The notes: generated from the letters alone by a model not told the origin. A stretch of 64,000 nucleotides of DNA from Tepidanaerobacter sp. EBM-38 (GCA_001896545.1 MPOT01000025.1:1-64000), one strand, 5' to 3'. Shown: positions 25,990 through 35,747, numbered from the stretch's first letter. Numbers and translations are program-made.

Positions 25990-26102
25990 ATAATTAAGTC
26001 GCAAAGACTGTAATAATGAAACTGTAATGAGCAGTCTTGAGATTGGTGAGCTGTGCTCATATCGATATCATTTATACCAAATCATTTAAGGAGAGATTTT
26101 TT

Positions 26103-26633
26103 ATGGATGAACAGCTTTGGCAAAAATGTGTAGAATTTCACGGCCACGAATGTCCGGGCCTTGCTATCGGATTTAAGGCATGTGAGGCGGCAAGGAAAAA
26201 ACTTGGTATTAGTTTTTCTAAAGATGAAGAAATAGTTTGTGTGACAGAAAATGATGCGTGCGGAGTTGATGCAGTTCAGGTTATTACAGGATGTACATTA
26301 GGCAAAGGGAATCTAATATACCGCGGTACCGGCAAACAGGCATTTACCTTCTTTCGCCGGGATACAGGGCAAAAATTGCGTATCATATTAAAACCCAGGG
26401 ATGATAATGATAAACTGTCAAAGGATGAGCGTAAGAAAGTTATCATGGAAAGCCCTGTTGAAGAACTATTTGAATTTAAGAATCCCAGTTTTGATTTGCC
26501 AAAGAAGGCTCGCATATTTAATACAATAAAATGTGTAAAATGCGGTGAAGGAGCTCCGGAACACAAAATACGCATAACGGATAATAAGCCTGTGTGCCTA
26601 GATTGTTTTGAGGATTATTCGAGAGGTTGGTAA
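26103..26633 (+). CDS. FmdE-family protein with C-terminal zinc ribbon
   Basis: A 176-residue protein. The FmdE domain opens with FHGHECPGLAIG, whose His and Cys bind metal in known members, followed by NDACGVDAVQVITGCTLGKGN. The C-terminal tail has CVKCGE and CLDC, a TraR/DksA-like zinc ribbon. The family is named after a formylmethanofuran dehydrogenase-associated protein, but bacterial copies without methanofuran genes are common and unassigned. ATG 26103 follows AAGGAGAG. It sits between a methyltransferase and an SBP5 ABC transporter, a neighbourhood suggesting metal or metallocofactor handling. Confidence 0.85.
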   Translation: MDEQLWQKCVEFHGHECPGLAIGFKACEAARKKLGISFSKDEEIVCVTENDACGVDAVQVITGCTLGKGNLIYRGTGKQAFTFFRRDTGQKLRIILKPRDDNDKLSKDERKKVIMESPVEELFEFKNPSFDLPKKARIFNTIKCVKCGEGAPEHKIRITDNKPVCLDCFEDYSRGW

Positions 26634-26696
26634 GCCTTGAAAGTGGATTTAGATAACCTTGATGAAAAAACAAAACATTTGAGCAGGAGATTTAAT

Positions 26697-28286
26697 ATGA
26701 AAAAATCAAAAATAAGTAAACTGTTTGCTGCATGCGTGCTTACGATTGTAATTTTTGGCATGGCCGGCTGCGGCACAAAAACCACAGAAAAAAGTTTAGG
26801 CGGCACCGGCGAACAAAGTGCGCCATTGGTAATATGTCTGGAAGGCGGGGATTGGGGGTTTCCTTCTCCATTTGCTCACTATTCTCGGGGACCGGGTGCA
26901 TCAAAAATGCGTCTTATCTATGACAGCCTTCTGGAGAAAGGAGAAGAAGGTCTTATTCCATGGCTGGCAAGGGAATGGACTATATCCCCGGACGGTAGGG
27001 AGTATACCTTTGTTTTAAACTCTAAAGTCAAATGGCATGATGGGAAGATGCTTACCGTCCAAGATGTAAAGTTTTCTTTCGAGTATTTTATGAAACATCC
27101 TCCGGTTTCCGATAGTTTGTTTATTGACGGAAAACCATTTATTGAAAAAATAGAGGTTATTGATGAAAGCCAAGTAAAAATAGTGGTAAAAGAGCCTAAC
27201 GCTACAGTATTGGATAGATTGGGGATTGTCAGGATAATTCCGGAGCACATCTGGAAGGACATAGATGACCCCAAAAAAGTAATGGATTTGGATAAATTAG
27301 TAGGATGCGGCCCGTACATACTTACGGATTATAGTCAGGAGCAGGGCAAGTATCGATTCCAAGCATTTAAAGATTACTGGGGACGGAAGCCTCGGGTAGA
27401 TGTAATTGAATTTATCCCGGTAAGCGATCCGGTGCTGGCTTTCGAAAACGGAGAAATAGATCTTTTGGATGTTCCGCCGGATATAATTGATCGGTATGAA
27501 AACAATAAAGAATTTAAAATCCTTAAAAGTCCGGCCTTCTGGGGTTATAAACTTTTGTTTAATATGGAGAAAAAACCGGAATTGGCGGATATAAACGTAA
27601 GAAAAGCTATTGCCCATGCCGTAGATGTTGATGAACTTATCGAAAAAGTAGCACGAGGTGCGGCGGTTTCGGCAAGCTCCGGATATTTGCCAATTGATCA
27701 CATATGGTATAATCCCGATGTTACGCGATATGATTTTGATATAGAAAAAGCTAAGGAACTTTTAAACAATAAATTATTAAACCTAGTACTACTAATATCG
27801 GACAGTCAACAAGAAGCCAGGATTGCAGAACTTCTTAAAATCAACTTCGCAAAAGCCGGAATCAATATTGATGTTCGCGCAGTGGACATGAAGACCCGTG
27901 ACAACTGTGTTAAAAACTGTGATTATGAACTTGCCATAATTGGACATGGTGGCTGGGGACGCGATGCCGATTGCCTCAGGGAAGCTTATGCGGCAACTGT
28001 AGCTCGTGATGCCGGTCCCGCATCCAATGTAATTTGCGGTTACAGCAATCCTAAGATAAGCCAACTTTGCAAAAAGCAGCTTATAGAACTGGATGAACAA
28101 AAAAGAAAATCTATGATAATGGAGCTTCAAAAACTTATATCAGATGAGATACCAATGCTGCCCCTTTACAATACAATTGATTATACGGTCTTTAAACCGG
28201 AAAAGTACGACGGATGGGTTCATGTTTTTGACCATCATGCGGTAACTCACAACAAATTATCATATTTGGAACAAGATAAAAAATGA
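26697..28286 (+). CDS. SBP5-family ABC transporter substrate-binding lipoprotein
   Basis: A 529-residue lipoprotein of the oligopeptide/dipeptide/nickel-binding class. The signal peptide ends in lipobox GMAG-Cys25. The family body includes LAREWTISPDGREYTF and KWHDGKMLTVQDVKFSFEY. ATG 26697 follows an AGGAG site; the longer frame from 26637 has no ribosome site and would bury the signal peptide. It captures its ligand outside the membrane for the two permeases and fused ATPase that follow. Peptides, nickel or a metallophore are all possible ligands; the FmdE neighbour mildly favours metal. Confidence 0.88.
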   Translation: MKKSKISKLFAACVLTIVIFGMAGCGTKTTEKSLGGTGEQSAPLVICLEGGDWGFPSPFAHYSRGPGASKMRLIYDSLLEKGEEGLIPWLAREWTISPDGREYTFVLNSKVKWHDGKMLTVQDVKFSFEYFMKHPPVSDSLFIDGKPFIEKIEVIDESQVKIVVKEPNATVLDRLGIVRIIPEHIWKDIDDPKKVMDLDKLVGCGPYILTDYSQEQGKYRFQAFKDYWGRKPRVDVIEFIPVSDPVLAFENGEIDLLDVPPDIIDRYENNKEFKILKSPAFWGYKLLFNMEKKPELADINVRKAIAHAVDVDELIEKVARGAAVSASSGYLPIDHIWYNPDVTRYDFDIEKAKELLNNKLLNLVLLISDSQQEARIAELLKINFAKAGINIDVRAVDMKTRDNCVKNCDYELAIIGHGGWGRDADCLREAYAATVARDAGPASNVICGYSNPKISQLCKKQLIELDEQKRKSMIMELQKLISDEIPMLPLYNTIDYTVFKPEKYDGWVHVFDHHAVTHNKLSYLEQDKK

Positions 28287-29251
28287 GATATCAAAAAGCC
28301 CTGAAATATCTTGTAACATTTTTCTGTATAATCACATTGAACTTCTTCTTGCCCCGAATTATGCCGGGGGACCCCTTCTATTTTTTATCAAGCGAACAGG
28401 GAGAAGTAACTGTGACTTATTCTCAAGAAGAAATTGATCGATTTAAAGCATATTACGGTCTGGATAAGCCTGTGCTTGCCCAATACGGTAGCTATCTGAA
28501 GGGTATTATCAAAGGGGATTTGGGATATAGCATATATTTTGGCAGTGATGTAAGGACAATTATTAAAAACCGAATCCCTTGGTCTGTTTCCCTGGTATTG
28601 CTGTCAGTAATAATAGGAGGCGGTGCCGGCACGCTGTTGGGCTGTTTGTCGGCATGGCAAAGGGGGAAAGGCTCAGATAAGGTCCTCTACGGTATAATGG
28701 TCGTAATTTCTGAAATCCCCGCATTTTTAATAGGCATATTTTTCCTGTTTTATTTGGCGGCTCGGCAGGGAATTTTTCCTCTTTCAGGTGGCGCAAAACC
28801 CTTTGCAGACTATGCCTCTTGGGCTGATGCGGTTTTAGACATAGTGTATCACGGTTTTTTACCTACTCTGACACTCTCTGCGGTTCAGATGGGCGGATTT
28901 TATCTTATAGCCAGAAACAGTATGATTACGGTAATGTCCAAAGATTATATAATCACAGCTAAAGCTAAGGGACTTAGCACAGGGCGCATACTCTTTCGCC
29001 ACGCCTTATCCAATGCTGCCTTGCCTATTGTAACTCAAGCTTTTTACAGTTTGGGGCAAGCAGTGGGAGGGACTCTATTGGTAGAAAATGTATTTAAGTA
29101 TCCGGGCCTCGGTTCATTAATGCGACAAGCCGTAATGGTAAGGGATTACCCTTTGATTCAGGGGATTTTTTTGACCGTAACGTTTTTTGTAGTTATCATG
29201 AATGCTGTAGTTGATATTTTATATAAAAAGCTTGACCCGAGAATAACTTGA
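28283..29251 (+). CDS. ABC transporter permease, DppB type
   Basis: A 322-residue inner-membrane protein with about six helices and the DppB/OppB pattern: RIMPGDPF near the N-terminus, FYLAARQGIFPLSGG, and the ATPase-contact loop with TAKAKGLSTGRILFRHALSNAA. It overlaps the binding-protein stop by four bases (ATGA). It forms the channel with the DppC-type partner that follows. Confidence 0.9.
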   Translation: MRYQKALKYLVTFFCIITLNFFLPRIMPGDPFYFLSSEQGEVTVTYSQEEIDRFKAYYGLDKPVLAQYGSYLKGIIKGDLGYSIYFGSDVRTIIKNRIPWSVSLVLLSVIIGGGAGTLLGCLSAWQRGKGSDKVLYGIMVVISEIPAFLIGIFFLFYLAARQGIFPLSGGAKPFADYASWADAVLDIVYHGFLPTLTLSAVQMGGFYLIARNSMITVMSKDYIITAKAKGLSTGRILFRHALSNAALPIVTQAFYSLGQAVGGTLLVENVFKYPGLGSLMRQAVMVRDYPLIQGIFLTVTFFVVIMNAVVDILYKKLDPRIT

Positions 29252-29263
29252 TGGTGATAAAAA

Positions 29264-30094
29264 ATGCCTAAAATTGTGAAACAATTTTCCATAGCAGGTA
29301 AATTTTCCTTGTCTTTCATAGTCTTAGTATGTTTTATCGCCATATTTGCCCCGATGCTTACGAAACACCCGTGGAATCAGCCAACGGGTGCCTCTTTAGA
29401 ACCTCCGAACAAAGCCCATATATTAGGCACTGATGATTTGGGTATAGATTTGTGGGCTCAAATATGCTACGGAACGCGAAACAGCATTGTAGTGGGGATT
29501 GGCACAGCAATAATTACATGTTTTCTGGGTATAGTACTAGGCGTTGTATCCGGGTACTATGGAGGTATAATTGACCTTGTAATCACAGCCTTAATAGATA
29601 TGCTTACATCAATACCCAGTTTGCCTATAATGATTGTGACAGGGGCTTTTTTCGGACCAAGCATAAAAAACATTATATTAATATTATCTATTTTATCTTG
29701 GGCTATGCCCGCACGGATTATACGCTCAAAGATTATTTCAGTAAAACAGGAAACTTACATAAAAGTAGCCGAGGGGTATGGAGCAGGATTTTTATACATA
29801 ACTTACAAACATTTTCTGCCACAGATTTTTCCAATTTCACTTGCAAGTTTTATTAAACTTATAAGCAAGGCCATAGTATCCGAGGCAAGTCTTTCATTTT
29901 TAGGCCTAGGGGACCCTACAAGCAAAAGCTGGGGGCTTATATTAAATTATGCATTGAATTTTCCCGGCATATACTTTACTGATTACTGGAAATGGTGGGT
30001 TGTATATCCACTGTGTTGTATCATATTGCTTGTGCTGGCTACGGCCATTATAGGCAGGGAGTTTGAAAAAATATTAGATGCTAAAATTGATTAG
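29264..30094 (+). CDS. ABC transporter permease, DppC type
   Basis: A 276-residue membrane protein of the DppC/OppC type. It shows the N-terminal HPWNQPTG...HILGTDDLGIDLWAQ signature and the EAA-like loop VAEGYGAGFLYITYKHFLPQ. It begins 12 bases after the DppB-type gene. The final SFLGLGDPTSKSWGLIL is characteristic of this subunit. Substrate specificity lies in the binding protein, not here. Confidence 0.9.
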   Translation: MPKIVKQFSIAGKFSLSFIVLVCFIAIFAPMLTKHPWNQPTGASLEPPNKAHILGTDDLGIDLWAQICYGTRNSIVVGIGTAIITCFLGIVLGVVSGYYGGIIDLVITALIDMLTSIPSLPIMIVTGAFFGPSIKNIILILSILSWAMPARIIRSKIISVKQETYIKVAEGYGAGFLYITYKHFLPQIFPISLASFIKLISKAIVSEASLSFLGLGDPTSKSWGLILNYALNFPGIYFTDYWKWWVVYPLCCIILLVLATAIIGREFEKILDAKID

Positions 30095-30138
30095 ATTTTA
30101 GAAACCAAAACCGGATTTTTTTAAATAGGGGTATTGCC

Positions 30139-31833
30139 ATGTTAAAAGTTGAAAATCTATCAGTAACCTATAGCGGGGACGGTCAAAAAACCCATGCTGT
30201 AAGGGAAGTATCTTTTTCACTAGAGCAGGGGCAATCCATGGGAATCATCGGAGAATCAGGAAGCGGTAAAACCACACTGGGCTTAGCTATAATGGGTATA
30301 CTCAGCTCGACCGCAAAGGTTACAGGGACAATAGAATATAATAAAATCAATCTAAGAGAGCTTTCCGCAAGGCAGCTGGATATGTACCGATGGAAACATA
30401 TTGCCATGGTATTTCAAAACGGTCTTGACATATTAAACCCACTTATGACCGTAAATGAGCAGATAAAAGAGTGTATTATCCGTCATCTGAAAATAAAAAA
30501 TCATGACGCGGATTCTCGAGTAAAAGAACTTCTTGAACAAGTAGGGTTGGACGCCTCGGTTGCAGATAACTTACCTCATCAGCTGTCGGGAGGTATGCGG
30601 CAGAGGGTGCTTATTGCCATGGCCTTGGCATGTGATCCTAAAGTGCTTATAGTTGATGAGCCGACCTCTTCTTTGGATGCCATATCTAAAGCCGAAATCA
30701 TTGAGCTCTTATCTCGCCTCCAACACCAAAAGCGGTTTGCTATGATTGTAATATCCCATGATTTTTCCGTAATTACGCGACTTGCCAGTAAGATGTGTGT
30801 GATGTACCGGGGCTGTATCCTTGAAGAAGGATTGACAAGAGATATACTTGAAAACCCATTGCATCCCTATACCCGGGGGCTTATAAATTCATCGCCTTCT
30901 TTAAATCCATATCAGGATTTATGGGGAATTCCCCGGGCAGGTGAGGCGACAACCGATGAGGGCTGCTCTTTCTTTCCTCGGTGCAGTCAAAGGTCACAGA
31001 TATGCAAAAATCAAAAACCCAAACTGAAATATGCATCACTTGAGCGTAAAGTTGCCTGTAATCAAGGTGGAATTATAACACTTTTAGAAGCCTGGGGAAT
31101 AAATAAAACCTACTCTTTTAAAGGTAATAAGATTTGTGCATGTAAAGACTGTCATATGAGTATTCGTGCAGGCGAGATTATAGCATTGATAGGGCAATCC
31201 GGATCAGGTAAAACTACCCTGGCAAGTATTCTCTCGGGTTATTTGGAACCTGAAAGCGGGAATATTGAATTCTTGGGTCAAACAATAAAACAGCATGAAT
31301 TTACCAGCAAGCCAAAAGGCATCCAAATGGTGTTTCAAGACCCATTTTCATCAATAAACGACCAATTTACAGTAATGCAAGCTGTAAAAGAGCCTCTGGA
31401 CATATTAAAACTCTATAATACAGACGAACGAATAGCTAGAGTAAAGCAAGCTCTTATCGATGTAGAGCTGGCCAGTGATGATACTTTTTTAAACAGGCGA
31501 TGTTTTACATTAAGCGGTGGGCAACGGCAGCGGGTTGCTATCGCCCGTAGCCTTGTCCTTGAACCAAGACTCCTCATTGCCGATGAAATTAGCTCTATGC
31601 TGGATCCCTCCACACAAGCCAATATTTTACGGCTTTTAAAGGGCCTTCAAAACACATTAGGATTTGCTATGATTTATATTACCCATGATCTAGATATTGC
31701 AAGAAAAATTGCCGACAAACTGTACATAATGCATAAGGGTGAAATAGTGGAAACAGGTCCGGCATGGAAAGTATTTGATAATCCTGAAAGTGAGTATACC
31801 AGGAAGTTAATGAGCAAAGCGGGATTGGCATAG
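30139..31833 (+). CDS. Fused double ABC ATPase (DppD-DppF type)
   Basis: A 564-residue protein with two complete nucleotide-binding domains. The first has Walker A GESGSGKTT, signature LSGGMRQR and Walker B VLIVDEPTS. The second has GQSGSGKTT, LSGGQRQR and LIADEISS. Between them is the Cys-rich oligopeptide-ATPase tail (FFPRCSQRSQICKNQKP), which often binds an Fe-S cluster. The usual two genes are here joined in one frame. It powers the transporter encoded just upstream; the start follows TAGGGG. Confidence 0.9.
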   Translation: MLKVENLSVTYSGDGQKTHAVREVSFSLEQGQSMGIIGESGSGKTTLGLAIMGILSSTAKVTGTIEYNKINLRELSARQLDMYRWKHIAMVFQNGLDILNPLMTVNEQIKECIIRHLKIKNHDADSRVKELLEQVGLDASVADNLPHQLSGGMRQRVLIAMALACDPKVLIVDEPTSSLDAISKAEIIELLSRLQHQKRFAMIVISHDFSVITRLASKMCVMYRGCILEEGLTRDILENPLHPYTRGLINSSPSLNPYQDLWGIPRAGEATTDEGCSFFPRCSQRSQICKNQKPKLKYASLERKVACNQGGIITLLEAWGINKTYSFKGNKICACKDCHMSIRAGEIIALIGQSGSGKTTLASILSGYLEPESGNIEFLGQTIKQHEFTSKPKGIQMVFQDPFSSINDQFTVMQAVKEPLDILKLYNTDERIARVKQALIDVELASDDTFLNRRCFTLSGGQRQRVAIARSLVLEPRLLIADEISSMLDPSTQANILRLLKGLQNTLGFAMIYITHDLDIARKIADKLYIMHKGEIVETGPAWKVFDNPESEYTRKLMSKAGLA

Positions 31834-32034
31834 GCGCATGGTTTTTCATGGAGGGGAAAAGTTTACATTACAAATACAATTTAAGCAGGAAAAATAAATA
31901 TTTTGTTGAACATTATACTTTAAGTAATAAATAAAATATTATCTTGATATGGAGCATTTGCATATGGAGCATTTGCTAGTCAGAGCCTTACGTACAGAGA
32001 CCTCCTCAGCTCATATATGAAAGAGGTTGAAATC

Positions 32035-33252
32035 ATGGGGGAATTTGCGGCGGTAATCACTGCCTTTCTTATTATTCCAATACTGAGCAAGAAAAGAGTG
32101 CCTATCGGTATTGCCATCTGCATATCTGCTGTGCTTATGGCTCTTTTGGGTGGCTTGGGAATATCGGGATTATTCACTGTTATCATCAGCACTTTTGCAA
32201 ACTTTAACAAACTACAACAATTTATTGTCATTATAGAGATAAGTGTCCTGGGAGCTCTGCTCAGACAGTATAACATAATTGATAAGGTTATTGAGTATTT
32301 AACAAAACTTGTGCGGAGCAATCGTGTGACACTTATGTTTATTCCTGCACTGGTGGGATTTTTATCGGTGCCGGGAGGCGCCATTATTTCAGCACCTTTT
32401 ATAGATCAGCTGGGGGAAGAATCCGGTTTATCAAAAACCTACCGAGCAATCATAAATCTAATTTTCCGCCATATTGCCATGCATATCATGCCGTATACCA
32501 CAGGCTTTCTACTGGTAGCTTCCCTTGCTCCCCGAATTTCTGTTTATAAACTAATAGGATTAAATTCTATATTTATTGTTTTCTATGTTTTATCCGGATA
32601 CTTTTTGTATGTGCGTCAAGTAAAAACCGAAACAGGGTCTGCCATGATCGATGTATTGTCAAATCTTTTAAACCTACTAAAATACACTGCACCGGTGTAT
32701 ACCAGTGTTCTGTTAAATCTCATATTCGGCATACCATTTTACATCGGAATGCTTGCAAATCTTGTTATTGTATATTGGATTAATCCGGAAAAAAGTTTTC
32801 TTTCCGATGCGGTCCGGGCTGTTAATATTAATGTAATATATTCGCTTATGGGCGTATATCTTATTCAGGGAATTATTGGCCAAATGGAGTCGCTAATGTC
32901 CTTTTTTACTTCTATTTTCAATAACCCTAAGACGATTTTGCCGGGGATTATTGGAACTGCATTTTTTCTAGGCCTTACAACTGGTTTTCAAGCCACATCC
33001 TTGGGGGTTGTGCTTCCTATTCTGATGAGTTTGCCTATATCGGAAAACCGCCTTCTGCTATACTGCCATATGACCTTTGCTTGGGGTTTTGTAGGTTATT
33101 TCTTCTCGCCACTACACCTTTGTCAACTTTTTACCTGCGAGTATATGAAGGTATCAATACAAGATTTATACAAGGATTATTATAAATTTTTTCTGTGCCT
33201 TACCGCTACTTTGATAGCAAGTTATTTCATATTGGGAATGTGGCTGAAATAA
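32035..33252 (+). CDS. DUF401-family integral membrane protein
   Basis: A 405-residue protein with about ten membrane helices. Visible blocks are LLRQYNIIDKVIEYL, SVPGGAIISAPFI and GLTTGFQATSLGVVLP, characteristic of DUF401 and related to permease-type families. The function is unproven. ATG 32035 follows AGAGG; a longer frame from 32017 has no better site. It lies about 200 bases after the ABC ATPase and ends before a bidirectional terminator, so it may be a separate unit. No recognised promoter lies in the 31834-32034 gap, only a direct repeat of ATGGAGCATTTGC. Confidence 0.75.
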   Translation: MGEFAAVITAFLIIPILSKKRVPIGIAICISAVLMALLGGLGISGLFTVIISTFANFNKLQQFIVIIEISVLGALLRQYNIIDKVIEYLTKLVRSNRVTLMFIPALVGFLSVPGGAIISAPFIDQLGEESGLSKTYRAIINLIFRHIAMHIMPYTTGFLLVASLAPRISVYKLIGLNSIFIVFYVLSGYFLYVRQVKTETGSAMIDVLSNLLNLLKYTAPVYTSVLLNLIFGIPFYIGMLANLVIVYWINPEKSFLSDAVRAVNINVIYSLMGVYLIQGIIGQMESLMSFFTSIFNNPKTILPGIIGTAFFLGLTTGFQATSLGVVLPILMSLPISENRLLLYCHMTFAWGFVGYFFSPLHLCQLFTCEYMKVSIQDLYKDYYKFFLCLTATLIASYFILGMWLK

Positions 33253-33317
33253 CTACAGACAAATATAAATCACATATAAATCACATAAGGTAATAATATG
33301 TAACAAGAACAGGCAGA

Positions 33318-33362
33318 AAACTAAATGCGACAGAGTGTTGCCTTAGCTGTCGCACTTAGTTT
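33318..33362. terminator. Bidirectional terminator
   Basis: A 16-bp stem with one mismatch (left arm 33318-33333, right arm 33347-33362) between convergent genes. On the plus strand CTTTTT follows shortly; on the minus strand TTTTCTG follows. It probably serves both the DUF401 gene and the GerMN gene, whose stop at 33364 abuts it. Confidence 0.75.
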
Positions 33363-33363
33363 C

Positions 33364-34272
33364 TCATCTTTTTATCCATTCTTCATATCTTTCAAAAGGT
33401 TCATCGAAGATAACATGACCTGCTAAAGTCTGTTCCTTATTACCTTCTACCAGAAACTGAACTTTTTTTATTCCGGGAAGTTCTGTAAGGGAATTTACTA
33501 TAGGAATTATAGTCATCATTTCACCTGTAGAACCACCAATGTGCTTTTCAATAAGCTCTTTGGAGAAATTCACATAGGCGATTTCATCCTTTACTTGTAC
33601 CGATAAAAGCTTGGCTTCTTTTGGTATAGCCGGTGATGCCAACCCGGGCGTTTCAGGTCCCCGCATCAGTTCCTTTATCACAATTACTTCAAGAGGTTCA
33701 CTTTTAACGACTTCTCTTTGTTCGGGTACTACATACATACCCTGCTCATCCGGGAAGTAGAGAGTAATGGTTTCCTTTTTATTACTGATATCCTGGTTGA
33801 TTTGCTTAATATCGTAGCTTTCTAAAGGTCCGTAAGGATTGCCACTAGGTGCGGTAAATTCTTTACCATCTATTAATATATGAGCTTTTTCTATGCCTTC
33901 AAGGTCGGTAACTGTGTTTACCACAGAAATTACAGCCAAACTTTCTGCCATCATTCCTGGAAAATTTGCGAAGTCTTTAGATAAATTTACTGTCGCAATC
34001 TTATCCTTGACTTCTACATTTAAAAGCTTTGTCCCTTCCGGTATTGTTGATTTTAAACCTTTGGTTTGAGGTCCTTTTAACAACTCTTCCAATGCCAACC
34101 TTGGTATTGATTGACCTTGAGCAGCTTTGATTTTTCTTGTTTCAGTTAGGATTTGACTATTATCTTCATTCGTATAATACAAGGTGATTGCCAATGTCTT
34201 ATTGTTGATTGAGCAGGCGGAAACTGATACTAAAAGACTTAGAACGACAAATGCTATTAGAATTTTTTTCAT
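33364..34272 (-). CDS. Lipoprotein with two GerMN domains
   Basis: A 302-residue exported lipoprotein (lipobox SVSA-Cys20). Two GerMN domains follow, at about 25-150 and 165-300. Each carries LALEELLKGP or IVIKELMRGP, then LLNVEVKDKIATVNLSK or LLSVQVKDEIAYVNFSK, then an EGIEKAHILIDG or PGIKKVQFLVEG end. GerM in Bacillus is needed for spore coat assembly and germination, and the two-domain form is the same. The minus-strand start follows AGAGGTGG. Confidence 0.9.
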   Translation of the reverse strand: MKKILIAFVVLSLLVSVSACSINNKTLAITLYYTNEDNSQILTETRKIKAAQGQSIPRLALEELLKGPQTKGLKSTIPEGTKLLNVEVKDKIATVNLSKDFANFPGMMAESLAVISVVNTVTDLEGIEKAHILIDGKEFTAPSGNPYGPLESYDIKQINQDISNKKETITLYFPDEQGMYVVPEQREVVKSEPLEVIVIKELMRGPETPGLASPAIPKEAKLLSVQVKDEIAYVNFSKELIEKHIGGSTGEMMTIIPIVNSLTELPGIKKVQFLVEGNKEQTLAGHVIFDEPFERYEEWIKR

Positions 34273-34381
34273 TTATTTTGCCACCTCTAATCCTTTTTAT
34301 TGGATATATATCTAATATTATTATATCAAATAATATCAGATAAGGAAAACATAACTTGATATAAAGCATAAACGGCATTGA

Positions 34382-34411
34382 TTGACAAGTGTCATAAAAA
34401 ATTGTTAAATA
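34382..34411 (+). promoter_or_regulatory. Sigma-A-type promoter for the flavodiiron gene
   Basis: TTGACA, an 18-base spacer, TAAATA. The start would fall near 34418, about 60 bases before ATG 34480. Confidence 0.55.
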
Positions 34412-34479
34412 TAAGTAAATGCATATAAAACAATTATTTGTGCCGTAATGGCATGCCATGCGGCGGAATGGAGGGTAAA

Positions 34480-35673
34480 ATGGGTTTTAAAATTAATAGC
34501 AATGTAACCTGGGTAGGCAAGATAGATTGGGAACTTAGGACCTTTCATGGTGAGGATTTGTCAACACACCGCGGTTCAAGCTATAACTCTTACCTTGTTC
34601 AAGATGAAAAGGTAGCACTTATCGATACGGTTTGGGAGCCTTTTGCCGATGAGTTTATAAATAACCTGAAAAAAGAGATTGATTTAAGCAAAATAGACTA
34701 TATTATCGCAAATCACGGAGAAATCGATCACAGTGGTGCATTGCCGGCTCTTATGAAGGAAATTCCTGATACGCCGATATATTGTACTCAAAACGGAATT
34801 AAATCATTAAAAGGCCAGTACCATCAAGATTGGAATTTTGTGCCTGTAAGAACCGGAGATAAGTTGAATCTCGGCAAAAAAGAAATAATTTTTATAGAAG
34901 CTCCGATGCTTCACTGGCCAGACACTATGTTCTCATATCTTACTGGGGACAATATCCTGTTTAGCAATGATGCTTTTGGTCAGCACTATGCGTCAGAGCG
35001 CATGTATAATGACCTTGTAAACCAGGCTGAACTGTATCAAGAAGCCATTAAATACTATGCAAATATATTGGCACCATTTAGTAAACTGGTGGGCAAAAAA
35101 ATAAACGAGGTTTTGAGCCTGAATCTGCCAATTGATATAATATGTCCAAGTCATGGCGTTATTTGGCGAGAAGACCCGATACAAATTGTTGAAAAATATC
35201 AAGAATGGGCTGATGACTATCAAGAAAATCAAATAACGATTATATACGATACTATGTGGAACGGCACTAGAAGAATGGCCGAAGCCATAGCTTGCGGAAT
35301 AAAAGAAGTTAATGAAGATATCACGATAAAGTTATTTAACAGTGCTCGTTCGGATACGAATGATATTATTACTGAAGCTTTTAAATCTAAAGCCATCCTG
35401 GTAGGTTCTCCAACTGTAAATCGTGTCGTACTTCATTCGATAGCAGGTTTGCTGGGGGCACTGCGAGGGCTTGGCTTTAAAAATAAAAAGGCAGCAGCCT
35501 TTGGAACCTACGGTTGGAGTGGCGAATCGGTCAAAATAATTACAGAAGAACTTGAAAAGGCTGGTTTTGAAATAATCGATCAAGGCATTAAAACACTTTG
35601 GAATCCTGATGAAGACAGTAAACAAAAATGTGAAGAATTTGGGAAACGGATTGGCGAAATACTAAAGGCCTGA
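34480..35673 (+). CDS. Flavodiiron protein (FprA-type oxygen/NO reductase)
   Basis: A 397-residue cytoplasmic enzyme reducing O2 to water and/or NO. The metallo-beta-lactamase half carries the diiron ligands His79, Glu81 and Asp83-His84 (HGEIDH), then His145 (LHWPD), Asp164 and His225 (SHGVIW). The flavodoxin half begins near residue 255 (TIIYDTMWNGTRRMAEA) for FMN. ATG 34480 follows TGGAGGG; upstream frame extension lacks a site. The rubredoxin and its reductase at 56262-57693 could supply electrons. It is monocistronic, bounded by promoter and terminator. Confidence 0.95.
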   Translation: MGFKINSNVTWVGKIDWELRTFHGEDLSTHRGSSYNSYLVQDEKVALIDTVWEPFADEFINNLKKEIDLSKIDYIIANHGEIDHSGALPALMKEIPDTPIYCTQNGIKSLKGQYHQDWNFVPVRTGDKLNLGKKEIIFIEAPMLHWPDTMFSYLTGDNILFSNDAFGQHYASERMYNDLVNQAELYQEAIKYYANILAPFSKLVGKKINEVLSLNLPIDIICPSHGVIWREDPIQIVEKYQEWADDYQENQITIIYDTMWNGTRRMAEAIACGIKEVNEDITIKLFNSARSDTNDIITEAFKSKAILVGSPTVNRVVLHSIAGLLGALRGLGFKNKKAAAFGTYGWSGESVKIITEELEKAGFEIIDQGIKTLWNPDEDSKQKCEEFGKRIGEILKA

Positions 35674-35684
35674 ACGACTGAACT

Positions 35685-35727
35685 ATATGAGACGGTAATT
35701 AATTAAAAACCGTCTCATATTTTTTTA
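35685..35727 (+). terminator. Terminator of the flavodiiron gene
   Basis: A 12-bp perfect stem (ATATGAGACGGT / ACCGTCTCATAT) with a 12-base loop, followed by seven T. Confidence 0.9.
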
Positions 35728-35747
35728 ATGATTTTTAAAAAAACATA

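Noticed and set aside
26037-26102. Longer FmdE start and leader hairpin (AAGACTG / CAGTCTT near 25998-26037)
   Set aside because: The better ribosome site is at ATG 26103, and the 7-bp hairpin has no T-run or recognised function.
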